64,000 nucleotides of DNA, taken from the NCBI RefSeq assembly GCF_002735305.1, contig NZ_PDYG01000134.1, forward strand, positions 62,001 to 126,000, read 5' to 3'. The notes under the pieces are model-generated. The model was not told the DNA's origin and made no database searches. It saw only the letters and a list, made by a program, of their open reading frames with translations. Below, piece after piece: positions 1 to 8,730 of the stretch. Numbering within the stretch: position 1 is the first letter of the stretch; every line of letters starts with the position of its first letter. Origin of the DNA: Agathobacter ruminis (GTDB lineage: Bacteria; Bacillota; Clostridia; Lachnospirales; Lachnospiraceae). Both the position numbers and the translations under genes were made by a program.

Positions 1-8
1 AGATTATC

Positions 9-1400
9 ATGTTTCAAAAAACAAACAAACAACCGTCAGGCGGACTCAAAATTATCATTGTCGGCTGCGGTAAAGTGGGAAGTACTCTTTTGGAAGAATT
101 ATCCAAGGAGGGGCATGAACTTTCCATCATAGATCAACGCAGTGAGCGCATCATGGAGATGACCAATATGTATGATATTCTGGGCATCTGCGGAAATGGT
201 GCAAGCTACAGTGTGCAAAAAGAAGCCGGAATCGAAAATGCGGATCTTGTTATTGCGGTAACAGATTCGGATGAATTAAATCTGCTTTGCTGTACCATTG
301 CAAAACGAGTGGGCAACTGTGCAACCATTGCACGCGTGCGTACTCCGGATTACAGCAAGGAAGTCGGATATTTGCGTGATAAACTTGGTCTGGCCATGAT
401 TATCAATCCGGAGCTTGAAGCGGCAAAAGAGGCATCGCATGTGCTGTTCTTACCGACTGCGCTGGAAGTGAATTCTTTCGCGCACGGGCAGGCGGAGATG
501 GTCAAATTCAAGGTCCCGGCGGGAAATGAACTGATTGATATGAGCATTGCACATCTCGGCCGCCATATCACAAATGAAATATTGATTTGCGCGGTAGAGC
601 GCGAAGGGGAAGTATATATCCCAAGCGGTAATTTTATTTTGCGCGAAGGAGATGTGGTTTCTTTTGTGTCCAATCGCAAAGTGGCGCGTGAATTTTTGCA
701 TAAGATCGGATTTGAGACACGCCGTGTCAAGAACTGTCTGATTGTCGGTGGTGGTCGCGCCGCATATTATCTTGCCAAAGAATTGTTGCGCGGTGGAATT
801 CGCGTGACCATTATCGAGCGTGATTTCAAACGCTGCGAGGAACTGAGTGTGCAGCTGCCGAAAGCGGTTGTAATCAACGGAGACGGTACGGATAAAGAAT
901 TGTTAAAAGAGGCTGGCATTGAGGAGGCAGAAGCATTTGTCGCTCTGACCGGAATCGACGAGGAGAATATCCTTTTGACATTGCATGCAAAGAAGGTTAG
1001 CAATGCCAAAGTGGTTACCAAGATCAACCGTATCACATTCACGGAAGTCATCGACAATCTTGACCTCGGTAGTGTGATTTATCCGAAATATATTACATCC
1101 GAAGCAATTATCGCATATGTGCGTGCGCGCAAAGCCTCAAAGTGTTCCAATGTGGAAACTCTGTATCATATGTTTAATCACAGAGTTGAGGCAATTGAGT
1201 TCAAAGCACAGGAAGAAAGTGCAGTGACCAATATTGCTTTCAAGGATATGCATTTGAAAAAAGACTTATTGGTTGCATGTATCGCGCGCAAAGGAAGCGT
1301 GATCATTCCTTCCGGTGATGATTGTATTCTTCCGGGAGACACCGTCATGATTGTCACCAGACATACCGGATTCAATGAATTGACGGATATCATGGCGTAG
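9..1400 (+). CDS. trkA: Trk system potassium uptake regulatory protein TrkA
   Basis: Cytoplasmic NAD(H)-binding gating subunit of the Trk/Ktr K+ channel. Two tandem RCK halves are visible: the first has a Rossmann GCGKVG at residues 19-24 and an IDQ acid after strand 2, and the second has GGGRAA at about 247-252 followed by IIERD. Each half ends in a TrkA-C type region (IPSG...GD near 204-214, IPSG...GD near the end). At 463 aa it matches the family length. The ATG at 9 gives a roughly 12-residue leader before LKIIIVGCG. The frame is open to the window edge and no ribosome site is visible, so the start is unproven and the gene may begin further left. It lies 10 bp before trkH, so the two subunits are co-transcribed. 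Confidence 0.93.
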   Translation: MFQKTNKQPSGGLKIIIVGCGKVGSTLLEELSKEGHELSIIDQRSERIMEMTNMYDILGICGNGASYSVQKEAGIENADLVIAVTDSDELNLLCCTIAKRVGNCATIARVRTPDYSKEVGYLRDKLGLAMIINPELEAAKEASHVLFLPTALEVNSFAHGQAEMVKFKVPAGNELIDMSIAHLGRHITNEILICAVEREGEVYIPSGNFILREGDVVSFVSNRKVAREFLHKIGFETRRVKNCLIVGGGRAAYYLAKELLRGGIRVTIIERDFKRCEELSVQLPKAVVINGDGTDKELLKEAGIEEAEAFVALTGIDEENILLTLHAKKVSNAKVVTKINRITFTEVIDNLDLGSVIYPKYITSEAIIAYVRARKASKCSNVETLYHMFNHRVEAIEFKAQEESAVTNIAFKDMHLKKDLLVACIARKGSVIIPSGDDCILPGDTVMIVTRHTGFNELTDIMA

Positions 1401-1410
1401 GAGGAGTAGG

Positions 1411-2874
1411 ATGAACGGTTCGATAGTTCGTGTGATTCTTGGTAATATTCTGAAAATTGCCGCAAGCTTTTTGCTGTTGCCGCTCGTAATCGCAATCGGT
1501 TACGGAGAATCAGGCTGGAAATATTTTTTGATTACCATGCTGATCGGCTGGGCGGTAGGTATTTTACTGACCATCAGAAAACCAAAGACCACTGTTTTTT
1601 ATTTAAAAGAAGGATGTGCGGCAACGGCACTCAGCTGGATTGTGATGAGTCTGCTCGGTTGTCTGCCGTTTTACCTGTCGGGAGAGATCCCGTCTTTCAT
1701 TGATGCACTGTTTGAGACGGTATCGGGATTTACCACGACGGGAGCAAGTATTCTGCCGGATGTGGAAGCACTTTCGCACGGAATGCTTTTCTGGCGAAGC
1801 TTTACGCACTGGATCGGAGGCATGGGTGTCCTGGTATTCATGCTGGCGATTATTCCGATGAGTGGCGGATCCAATATCAATCTGATGCGTGCGGAAAGCC
1901 CGGGACCGTCAGTGGGCAAGCTGGTACCGAAAATGCGTACCACAGCCAGAACCCTTTATTTGATTTATTTTGGACTGACCATTGCGGAATTTTTGATTTT
2001 GCTGATCGGAGGCATGCCATGGTTTGACGCAATCACCTCGGCACTCGGTACTGCCGGCACCGGAGGATTCGGAATCAAAGGCGACAGCTTTGCAAGTTAT
2101 GCTCCGCATCTGCAGGTGACTGTAACCATATTTATGATTCTGTTCGGAATCAATTTCAATGCCTATTATTTTATCCTTGTCGGCAACTTCAAAGATGCCT
2201 TCAAGATGGAGGAAGTCCGCGCATATCTTTTGATTATTCTCGGATCCTCTGTGTTGATTTTTGTCAATATTATGCATTCGGTAAAAGGGGTATGGGAAGC
2301 GTTAAACCAGGCGACATTCCAGGTGGCTTCCATCATTACCACAACCGGTTACGCGACGGCGGATTTTGATCAATGGAATCAGTTGTCCAAATTCCTGCTG
2401 TTTTTGCTGATGTTCTGCGGCGCATGCGCCGGCAGTACGGGCGGTGGAATCAAAGTGTCACGATTCCTGATTGTGGGCAAGAGCGTCAAGAAGGAGCTTG
2501 GCTCTTATGTGCATCCGCGCAGCGTTAAAAAAATACAGATGGACGACAAGCCGATAGAGCATGATGTCATGCGATCCGTAAATGTTTATTTTGCAACTTT
2601 TATGGCTGTGTATGTCATTTCGGTGATACTTGTGTCGATTGAAGGCTATAGTTTTGGCACAAATCTGTCTGCTGTGGCTGCGACCATCAACAATATTGGA
2701 CCGGGATTTGAACTGGTCGGTCCGACCTGTAATTTCGGATTCTTTAATCCGTTTTCCAAAGTGGTTCTCATTTTTGATATGCTTGCAGGACGTCTGGAAT
2801 TATTCCCGATGCTGATTCTGCTTTATCCGGCAATCTGGAGAAGCCGCGTGCGGAAATTGATGATACAAAATTAA
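1411..2874 (+). CDS. trkH: Trk system potassium transport protein TrkH
   Basis: Membrane pore subunit partnering the preceding TrkA. The 487-residue protein is very hydrophobic and carries the four pore-loop signatures of the SKT superfamily: SGFTTTGAS (about residue 105), GTAGTGGFG (about 213), ITTTGYAT (about 307) and NIGPGF (about 426), each supplying a selectivity-filter glycine. The family-typical STGGGIKVSR follows the third loop. The ATG at 1411 is preceded by GGAGGAGTAGG. Length is normal for TrkH. K+ uptake driven by Na+ or H+ is family knowledge. Confidence 0.95.
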   Translation: MNGSIVRVILGNILKIAASFLLLPLVIAIGYGESGWKYFLITMLIGWAVGILLTIRKPKTTVFYLKEGCAATALSWIVMSLLGCLPFYLSGEIPSFIDALFETVSGFTTTGASILPDVEALSHGMLFWRSFTHWIGGMGVLVFMLAIIPMSGGSNINLMRAESPGPSVGKLVPKMRTTARTLYLIYFGLTIAEFLILLIGGMPWFDAITSALGTAGTGGFGIKGDSFASYAPHLQVTVTIFMILFGINFNAYYFILVGNFKDAFKMEEVRAYLLIILGSSVLIFVNIMHSVKGVWEALNQATFQVASIITTTGYATADFDQWNQLSKFLLFLLMFCGACAGSTGGGIKVSRFLIVGKSVKKELGSYVHPRSVKKIQMDDKPIEHDVMRSVNVYFATFMAVYVISVILVSIEGYSFGTNLSAVAATINNIGPGFELVGPTCNFGFFNPFSKVVLIFDMLAGRLELFPMLILLYPAIWRSRVRKLMIQN

Positions 2875-2884
2875 GGACGTAATT

Positions 2885-3655
2885 ATGTCAGATTTTTTAA
2901 AAGCAAATTATCATGCGCATACCTACCGCTGTTTGCATGCTGTCGGTACGGAGCGCGAATATATCGAAGCTGCGATTGAAATGGGCGAAGAGACATTTGG
3001 ATTCTCGGATCATATTCCCTGTCCGTTTCATGACGGCTATGTTTCCAATATCCGAATGACCATGCAGCAGGCTCCGGAATATGTGCAGACATTGCGTAAG
3101 CTTGCACAGGAGTACAAAGATGACATTCGGATTCTGATTGGATTTGAGGCGGAATACATTCCGGCATTCTATAACGAGCAGATGCAAATGGTGCGGGATC
3201 TTGGTGTAGATTATCTGATCATGGGACAGCATTTTTGGACAAGCGAAAATATCGGACCGTATTCCGGCAGCCCGACGAAGGACGAAGAGCGCATTCGCCT
3301 CTATGTGGATTCGGTCATTGAGGGAATGCAGACCGGAAGCTATACCTATCTGGCACATCCGGACCTGATCAATTATCAGGGAATGGATTCCGTATATGAA
3401 TTTGAGATGGAGCGTCTGTGCAGGGCGATGCTGGCAATGGATATTCCGCTTGAGATCAATCTGCTTGGCCAGTCGGAAAAGCGCCATTATCCAAGTGACA
3501 GATTTTTTGAAATCGCTTCCCGCGTCGGCAACCGTGTCATTCTCGGACAGGATGCGCATGCACCGGAACATATCAAAAACCGCGCGGTTTACGAGGAATG
3601 CATGGACCTGGTGCAGCGTCACTCACTGAATCTGATTCATGAACTGAAAATATAA
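2885..3655 (+). CDS. PHP-family phosphatase, histidinol-phosphatase (HisK) type
   Basis: A 256-residue PHP metal-dependent phosphoesterase. The metal-binding set is visible: HAH at residues 11-13, FSDH near 40, FEAEY near 88, GQHFW near 115, AHPDL near 158 and GQDAHAP near 220. The closest family is histidinol-phosphatase of the PHP type, which would make L-histidinol. No other his genes lie in this window, so the substrate is not assured. It sits 10 bp behind trkH, with a short SD-like AAGGACG before ATG 2885. It could be a general PHP phosphatase. Confidence 0.8.
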   Translation: MSDFLKANYHAHTYRCLHAVGTEREYIEAAIEMGEETFGFSDHIPCPFHDGYVSNIRMTMQQAPEYVQTLRKLAQEYKDDIRILIGFEAEYIPAFYNEQMQMVRDLGVDYLIMGQHFWTSENIGPYSGSPTKDEERIRLYVDSVIEGMQTGSYTYLAHPDLINYQGMDSVYEFEMERLCRAMLAMDIPLEINLLGQSEKRHYPSDRFFEIASRVGNRVILGQDAHAPEHIKNRAVYEECMDLVQRHSLNLIHELKI

Positions 3656-3672
3656 TTCACACAGGAGAAGTT

Positions 3673-5070
3673 ATGGCAACAAGGGAAATCACAAAAGAAT
3701 ACGACAATCCGCATGATTTCACGACAGGAAATATTTTTTACAAACTGATTCGCTTTATGTTACCGATTCTCGGAGCATTGATTTTGCAAATTATGTATAG
3801 CGCGGTGGATGTCCTGGTGGTTGGGCAGTTTGGAACAACAGAGGGAATTTCGGCAATTTCCACCGGCAGCAGTATCATCAACCTGATCGTCTTTGTGCTA
3901 AGCGGCCTTTCGATGGGTGTTACCATTGTGATGGGCCGATATCTCGGGGAGCGCAAGGATGAAAAAATCGGCCGCGTAATCGGTGGCGCTGTGGTGATGT
4001 TTGCAGTGATTGCTGTGGTACTGACCGCCCTGCTCCTGATCTTTGCTCCATTCTGGGCAGATTTGATGCAGTCACCGGAGATTGCACATGCAAAAGCGGT
4101 GCTCTATATCAGAATCTGTGGCGGCGGAATTATTTTCATTATTGGATATAATTTGATCAGCAGCATTTTCCGCGGCATCGGTAATTCGTATTTACCGCTT
4201 TTGTTTGTCGCGATTGCCTGTGTAATCAATATTGTGGGGGACTTGCTGTTTGTCGCGGTTTTGCACTGGGATGTGGCAGGCGCGGCAGCAGCGACGGTGC
4301 TTGCACAGGCGTGCAGCCTGATTTTTTCGATTTTAATCTGTAAAAGAAAGGTGATGCCGTTTTCTCTGCGGCGCGAGGATCTGCAATGGCATAATCCGGA
4401 GATTCGAAGAGTTCTGGTATGCGGACTGCCGATGGCATTTCAGGAATTGCTGACGGAGATTTCTTTTCTGGCATTGCTTGCTTTTGTCAATGGAATGGGT
4501 ACGACGGAAGCCATCCGTCTTGCGTCCTCATCCGGCTACGGAGTGGCCAATAAGCTGGTGGGTATCGTGCTCCTCGTGCCGAGCGCCCTGATGCAGTCGA
4601 TGTCATCCTTTATCGCGCAGAATGTGGGGGCGGGAAAAGAAAAGCGTGCACAAAAGGCAATGGGATTCGGAATGCTCATCGGTGGCACCATTGGATTGTT
4701 TATGACCGCGGCAGCAGTATTTTGCGGACAGGAACTGGCGGCAATGTTTACCTCCAATGTGCAGTTCCAGCTGAAGGCTACGGAATATCTGCGCGGCTTC
4801 GGACTCGAAGCCATTGTGACCAGTGTTCTGTTTTCCTATATTGGGTATTTTACGGGGCATCACAAGACCTTGTTTGTCTTGTTACAGTCTGTGGCACAGT
4901 CGTTTCTGGTACGGTTGCCGCTGGCTTATGTCATGTCCAGAATGTTTCCGGACAATATGCTTTATGTCGGCTTTTGCGCACCGGCGGCGACCATCGTCGG
5001 CATATTGATTAATACAGCATATTTTCTGTTTTATACACGCAAGATGATGGAACCGGTGGATTTGGAATAG
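3673..5070 (+). CDS. MATE family multidrug/metabolite efflux transporter
   Basis: Inner-membrane Na+ or H+ antiporter of the MATE (MOP) superfamily, 465 aa, with about 12 hydrophobic segments in two homologous halves. The first half has VDVLVVGQFG and GLSMGVTIVMGRYLG; the second has FINGMG-like FVNGMGTTEAI and SMSSFIAQNVGAGKEKRA, which are typical MatE signatures. The substrate cannot be read from sequence. AGGAGAAG precedes ATG 3673. It sits in a same-strand run with 18 bp and 12 bp gaps on either side, so it may share the trk transcript. Confidence 0.9.
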   Translation: MATREITKEYDNPHDFTTGNIFYKLIRFMLPILGALILQIMYSAVDVLVVGQFGTTEGISAISTGSSIINLIVFVLSGLSMGVTIVMGRYLGERKDEKIGRVIGGAVVMFAVIAVVLTALLLIFAPFWADLMQSPEIAHAKAVLYIRICGGGIIFIIGYNLISSIFRGIGNSYLPLLFVAIACVINIVGDLLFVAVLHWDVAGAAAATVLAQACSLIFSILICKRKVMPFSLRREDLQWHNPEIRRVLVCGLPMAFQELLTEISFLALLAFVNGMGTTEAIRLASSSGYGVANKLVGIVLLVPSALMQSMSSFIAQNVGAGKEKRAQKAMGFGMLIGGTIGLFMTAAAVFCGQELAAMFTSNVQFQLKATEYLRGFGLEAIVTSVLFSYIGYFTGHHKTLFVLLQSVAQSFLVRLPLAYVMSRMFPDNMLYVGFCAPAATIVGILINTAYFLFYTRKMMEPVDLE

Positions 5071-5081
5071 GAGAGGGTTAA

Positions 5082-6152
5082 ATGAAAATTGTAAAAGCAA
5101 TTGCAAAGGGAATCGGAATTGTGCTCGGAGCCGCAGTACTTTCTGTGATTATTTTTGTGGCGGTGTTGACTGCAACAGAATACAATCCTTCGGATGTCGA
5201 GGCGGTTACGCCTGCCGGAGAGGCGCAGAAGACACTGTCAAAAGGGGACACATTTACCATTGCGACATGGAATCTTGGATTTGGAGCACTCGATGAGACT
5301 GCTGATTTCTTCATGGACGGCGGACAGATGGTACAGCCGGCAACCAAAGAAGAATCGATTGCCAATGTCGATGCATTCAAAAACGCATTGTCAAAGATGA
5401 ATGCGGATGTGATTTTTCTGCAGGAAGTGGACACGGATTCCAAGCGCAGCTATCATGTCAATCAGGTGGATTCGATTGCCGATGGACTGCAGGGATATCA
5501 AAATGCTTTTGCATATAATTTTAAGACCCTCTATGTGCCTTATCCGATTCCGACCATCGGAAAGGTAAACAGCGGAATAGCTACTTTTTCGCAGTATGAT
5601 ATGAGTGAGGCGGCGCGCGTGAAACTGCCTTGTCCGTTCTCCTACCCGGTCAGACTGGTCAATCTGAAGCGATGCCTGCTGGTGACAAGGATTCCGATTG
5701 CAAATTCGGATGCACAGCTGGTATTAGTCAACCTGCATCTGGAAGCATATGACGACGGAGAAGGAAAAATTGCCCAGACCAAACAGCTGAAAGAATTGCT
5801 GAACAAAGAGGTCAAAGCCGGCAATTATGTCATTGCGGGTGGTGATTTTAATCAGACTTTTTCAAATGTGGATACCTCTTCCTATCCGTTGCTCTCAGAG
5901 GATTTATGGAAGCCGGGCGCTATTGATGTGACAGGGTTTGAGGGCATGACCTTTTATGCGGACAATCGCGTGCCAACCTGCCGTTCACTGGACAGGGTGC
6001 TTGCGGAAAGTGACCGCGATGATTTTCAGTATTATATGCTCGATGGTTTTATCGTATCTGACAATCTGACGGTCAAATCGGTTGAGACAAAAGATTTTGG
6101 ATTCAAAAATACGGATCACAATCCGGTGACCCTGGAGGTACAAATCCCATAA
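5082..6152 (+). CDS. Exported endonuclease/exonuclease/phosphatase (EEP) family protein
   Basis: A 356-residue protein with one N-terminal hydrophobic segment (about residues 8-28), so it is likely membrane-anchored or secreted, followed by an EEP (DNase I/sphingomyelinase fold) domain. Visible fold markers are ATWNLGFG near 62, LQEVD near 111, GGDFNQTF near 249 and TDHNPVTLEV at the extreme C-terminus, which supply the Mg-binding Asn/Glu and the catalytic Asp/His residues. Such proteins cleave nucleic acid or phospholipid head groups; the substrate here is unknown. GGAGAGGG precedes ATG 5082. It ends a same-strand run before a probable terminator. Confidence 0.85.
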   Translation: MKIVKAIAKGIGIVLGAAVLSVIIFVAVLTATEYNPSDVEAVTPAGEAQKTLSKGDTFTIATWNLGFGALDETADFFMDGGQMVQPATKEESIANVDAFKNALSKMNADVIFLQEVDTDSKRSYHVNQVDSIADGLQGYQNAFAYNFKTLYVPYPIPTIGKVNSGIATFSQYDMSEAARVKLPCPFSYPVRLVNLKRCLLVTRIPIANSDAQLVLVNLHLEAYDDGEGKIAQTKQLKELLNKEVKAGNYVIAGGDFNQTFSNVDTSSYPLLSEDLWKPGAIDVTGFEGMTFYADNRVPTCRSLDRVLAESDRDDFQYYMLDGFIVSDNLTVKSVETKDFGFKNTDHNPVTLEVQIP

Positions 6153-6188
6153 AATCGGCATGAGCCTATTTGCCCCGTTTCGTCAAGT

Positions 6189-6220
6189 AAAAAAATTCTC
6201 AAAGAATTTTTGGGTTTTTT
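6189..6220 (+). terminator. Probable intrinsic terminator after the EEP gene
   Basis: AAAAATTC (6191-6198), a 5-nt loop and GAATTTTT (6204-6211), followed by GGG and six Ts. The stem is A/T-rich and weak, so termination may be partial. Confidence 0.5.
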
Positions 6221-6235
6221 ATAAATTATGCCAAG

Positions 6236-6264
6236 TGGTTTTCCGATACTATATATTGTATAAT
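6236..6264 (+). promoter_or_regulatory. Sigma-A-like promoter of the small Cys-rich gene
   Basis: A consensus -10 TATAAT lies at 6259-6264, 46 bp before the start codon. The hexamer 17 bp upstream (TGGTTT, 6236-6241) is only a weak -35. The position between a terminator and an isolated gene supports it. Confidence 0.6.
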
Positions 6265-6310
6265 AGGTTTCGAGTTGGAACTAAACTTTGTATGTGTGAG
6301 GAGAGCGGAT

Positions 6311-6487
6311 ATGGCAGATGAAGTAGTTGATGAAGTAATGTTACAGGGTAATTGTAAGGGCAAAGCGGACGCAATTGTGAATTGCCAATGCAATATTGAA
6401 ACAGCACCAAAGCGTTGTGAGATGGCTGACAAGTGCATGTTTTATTCATACTACAAATGTGCTAAGCAGTGGAAGCGCTTGGCTTAA
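6311..6487 (+). CDS. Small six-cysteine protein of unknown function (58 aa)
   Basis: I do not recognise this protein. ATG 6311 follows GAGGAGAG at good spacing; the upstream in-frame TTG at 6275 has no ribosome site. Six cysteines lie at residues 15, 25, 27, 36, 42 and 50, giving the pattern C-x9-C-x-C-x8-C-x5-C-x7-C. The N-terminus is acidic and the C-terminus basic (KCAKQWKRLA). There is no signal peptide, so a cytoplasmic metal or iron-sulfur site, or a redox role, is plausible. It has its own promoter and a strong terminator, making a single-gene unit. It is not the SCIFF radical-SAM precursor, whose cysteine spacing differs. Confidence 0.72.
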   Translation: MADEVVDEVMLQGNCKGKADAIVNCQCNIETAPKRCEMADKCMFYSYYKCAKQWKRLA

Positions 6488-6490
6488 AAA

Positions 6491-6523
6491 GGTTCCCATG
6501 CATTGCATGGGAGCCTTTTTTTT
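6491..6523 (+). terminator. Strong intrinsic terminator after the Cys-rich gene
   Basis: An 11-bp stem pairs 6491-6501 with 6505-6515 (GGTTCCCATGC / GCATGGGAGCC, one G-T pair) with a 3-nt loop, followed by eight Ts (6516-6523). Confidence 0.92.
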
Positions 6524-6573
6524 GTTAAAATAAGAAAAAGAGGGTATTGCGACTAGTGAAGGAGGCTGTTTTT

Positions 6574-6864
6574 ATGAGATGCAGAAGAACACCAATGGAA
6601 GCAGAAGTCCTGGAATACAAGCTTGACTGCGGAATGGAAGATGGATTTACACTTTGGTCTGAAATCGTGACGGCAGAGGGTTATATTATCACAGATAATC
6701 TGATCAAGATTCAGAGACCGAACGGCTCTATCGTTTGTCCGTATATTGCGCATCATAGAGGTCGTACATATATCAATGAAGGGGACTATATCATCATTGA
6801 TGATGACGGAACCAAACATGTATGCGGCAAGAATAAAGTATTCGAGCGCTACGAGAAATTGTAA
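6574..6864 (+). CDS. Small hypothetical protein with a phage-like GDY C-terminal motif
   Basis: A 96-residue protein starting at ATG 6574 behind GAAGGAGG; the in-frame TTG at 6547 lacks a ribosome site. The C-terminal half (NGSIVCPYIAHHRGRTYI, then EGDYIIIDDDG and FERYEKL at the end) resembles the small phage-encoded proteins that end in PGDWI-x-DxDG...FxxxYE; this is my recollection of a pattern, not a database hit. The function is unknown. It is followed after 20 bp by the phosphodiesterase gene, which could be co-transcribed. It may be a domesticated phage remnant. Confidence 0.65.
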   Translation: MRCRRTPMEAEVLEYKLDCGMEDGFTLWSEIVTAEGYIITDNLIKIQRPNGSIVCPYIAHHRGRTYINEGDYIIIDDDGTKHVCGKNKVFERYEKL

Positions 6865-6884
6865 GAATCAGACTGGAAATAACG

Positions 6885-7379
6885 ATGAAAAAGATTTTGG
6901 TACTGAGCGATTCACACGGTGAAGTGGATGCGATGGTTCAGGCGGTACATCTGGAGAATCCCGATATGGTGATTCATCTGGGTGATTGTATGCGTGATGC
7001 AACAAGATTAAAACAACAATGCCCGGAGATTGTGCTGGAACAGGTTCCGGGGAATTGCGATCTGAGCATGGATGTTTGTACGCGTGTGTTGCTGGTGAGT
7101 GGAATGCCGATTATGATCTGCCATGGGCATGAATATGGCGTGAAAATGGGCCTGCTTGGCTTGCGTCTAAAGGCAGAAGAACTGGGTGTAAAGGCGGTAT
7201 TATTCGGCCATACGCATCGCGTATTTTATGAAGACTTAAATGGAATTATCTATCTGAATCCGGGGAGCATCGGTTCTCCGCCGTATGAAATATCACCGAG
7301 TTACGGGATTTTGACTGTGGACGGGCAAAATGAAAAGATACGATATGATGTGAAATACCTGGAAGATGTGGTTTGTTAG
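6885..7379 (+). CDS. YfcE/MJ0936-family metallophosphodiesterase
   Basis: A 164-residue calcineurin-like phosphoesterase. All metal-site motifs are present in order: LSDSHGE (residues 6-12), HLGDC near 34, PGNCD near 58, CHGHEYG near 80 and FGHTHR near 107, followed by LNPGSIG. The family hydrolyses phosphodiesters with Mn2+; the natural substrate is usually unknown. The SD is weak (GGAAA about 8 nt before ATG 6885). The gene lies between two unrelated small-protein and ATPase genes on the same strand. Confidence 0.88.
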   Translation: MKKILVLSDSHGEVDAMVQAVHLENPDMVIHLGDCMRDATRLKQQCPEIVLEQVPGNCDLSMDVCTRVLLVSGMPIMICHGHEYGVKMGLLGLRLKAEELGVKAVLFGHTHRVFYEDLNGIIYLNPGSIGSPPYEISPSYGILTVDGQNEKIRYDVKYLEDVVC

Positions 7380-7420
7380 AACCCGCATCTTCCTTAATTT
7401 TTGTTTGATGAGGGAGCAGT

Positions 7421-8728
7421 ATGTATAATCAGGTATCGAGACTGTTGATGTATGGCGATCTGGCAGAAAATGAACTCCTATGGGAGCTTGCGCAGATCTT
7501 TGAAAAATTTGAAACCGGCAATTATGACAAAGTGACACTGGTGCGTGAAATTCATACGCAGATGAAGCATCTGCTGGAAATTGCGACCAATTACGGATTT
7601 GATGACAACCTTTGGCACAATTATCTGACTTTTTATCTGATGATGAACGAGAATCCGTTTTCCATCACCTGTGAAAAGACCGGTGCAAGCGACGGCAGCG
7701 TCAATGCGCTGGTACAGGGCGATCTAAAGATCATGAAAGAATTGTTTGATTATGATTTTGCTCCGATTGAAGCAGCGCTCGAAATTGACTGCTTCACACG
7801 CATCAGCAATTATCATGCGATTCAAAAGCCGGAGCTGATGTACAACAAGAATGTCAGCACCAAGGTGCGCGCACTGAGCAGACAGCTTGAAAGCGCAGCC
7901 GATGAGCAGGAATTCTTTGCCTGTCTGACAGATTTTTATCGCGATTACGGTGTCGGTATGTGGGGGCTGAACAAAGCCTTCCGTATCGAAGAAACGGATG
8001 AAAATCATATGCAATTCGTCCCAATCAACAATATGGATGCGGTGACGCTCGACGATTTGATCGGTTATGAATTGCAGAAACAGAAACTCGTCGACAATAC
8101 GGAAGCTTTTGTGCAGGGAAGAAAGGCGAACAATGTTCTGCTTTTCGGAGACTCCGGAACCGGTAAATCCACGAGCATCAAAGCGATTGTCAATGAGTAT
8201 TATGATGCGGGGCTGCGCATGATAGAAATCTATAAGCATCAGTTCCGCCATCTGTCCAATGTCATTGCACAGATTAAGAATCGCAATTACAAATTCATCA
8301 TTTACATGGACGATTTGTCTTTTGAAGAATTTGAAATCGAATATAAATATTTAAAGGCCGTCATCGAGGGCGGTGTGGAGACAAGACCGGAAAACATCCT
8401 GATCTATGCGACCTCCAACCGTCGCCACCTGATCAAGGAAAGCTGGAATGACCGCAATGACCAGGAACATCAGAACGACCGTCACCACTCCGATACGGTC
8501 GAAGAGAAGCTGTCACTGGTCAACCGCTTCGGTGTGACCATCAATTATTCAAAGCCGAGTCAGAAAGAATATTTCCATATCGTCACCGAACTTGCACACA
8601 AGGCCGGTATCGATATGCCGGATGAACAGCTGCAGGCAGAGGCCAACAAATGGGAGCTTTCGCACGGTGGCATTTCCGGACGAACGGCACAACAATTTAT
8701 CAATTATTTGTTAGGATTTAAGAGGTAA
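7421..8728 (+). CDS. DUF815-family AAA-type ATP-binding protein
   Basis: A 435-residue cytoplasmic ATPase. The N-terminal ~200 residues are helical and without recognised motif. The C-terminal part has a Walker A GDSGTGKST (about residue 246), a Walker B-like FIIYMDDLSFEEFE (about 295), a sensor-like YATSNRRH (about 330) and a later RTAQQF. This matches the DUF815 family (DnaA/ClpX-like AAA core) of unknown role. It lies 2 bp before the ABC-F gene, so the two are translationally linked. Confidence 0.85.
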   Translation: MYNQVSRLLMYGDLAENELLWELAQIFEKFETGNYDKVTLVREIHTQMKHLLEIATNYGFDDNLWHNYLTFYLMMNENPFSITCEKTGASDGSVNALVQGDLKIMKELFDYDFAPIEAALEIDCFTRISNYHAIQKPELMYNKNVSTKVRALSRQLESAADEQEFFACLTDFYRDYGVGMWGLNKAFRIEETDENHMQFVPINNMDAVTLDDLIGYELQKQKLVDNTEAFVQGRKANNVLLFGDSGTGKSTSIKAIVNEYYDAGLRMIEIYKHQFRHLSNVIAQIKNRNYKFIIYMDDLSFEEFEIEYKYLKAVIEGGVETRPENILIYATSNRRHLIKESWNDRNDQEHQNDRHHSDTVEEKLSLVNRFGVTINYSKPSQKEYFHIVTELAHKAGIDMPDEQLQAEANKWELSHGGISGRTAQQFINYLLGFKR

Positions 8729-8730
8729 TT

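Noticed and set aside
2897-3622. A 241-codon minus-strand frame opposite the PHP phosphatase
   Set aside because: It is a shadow of a gene whose metal-site motifs are all in order on the plus strand.
6275-6487. SCIFF-type radical-SAM peptide precursor
   Set aside because: The six Cys are spaced differently from the SCIFF peptide and no maturase gene is adjacent.
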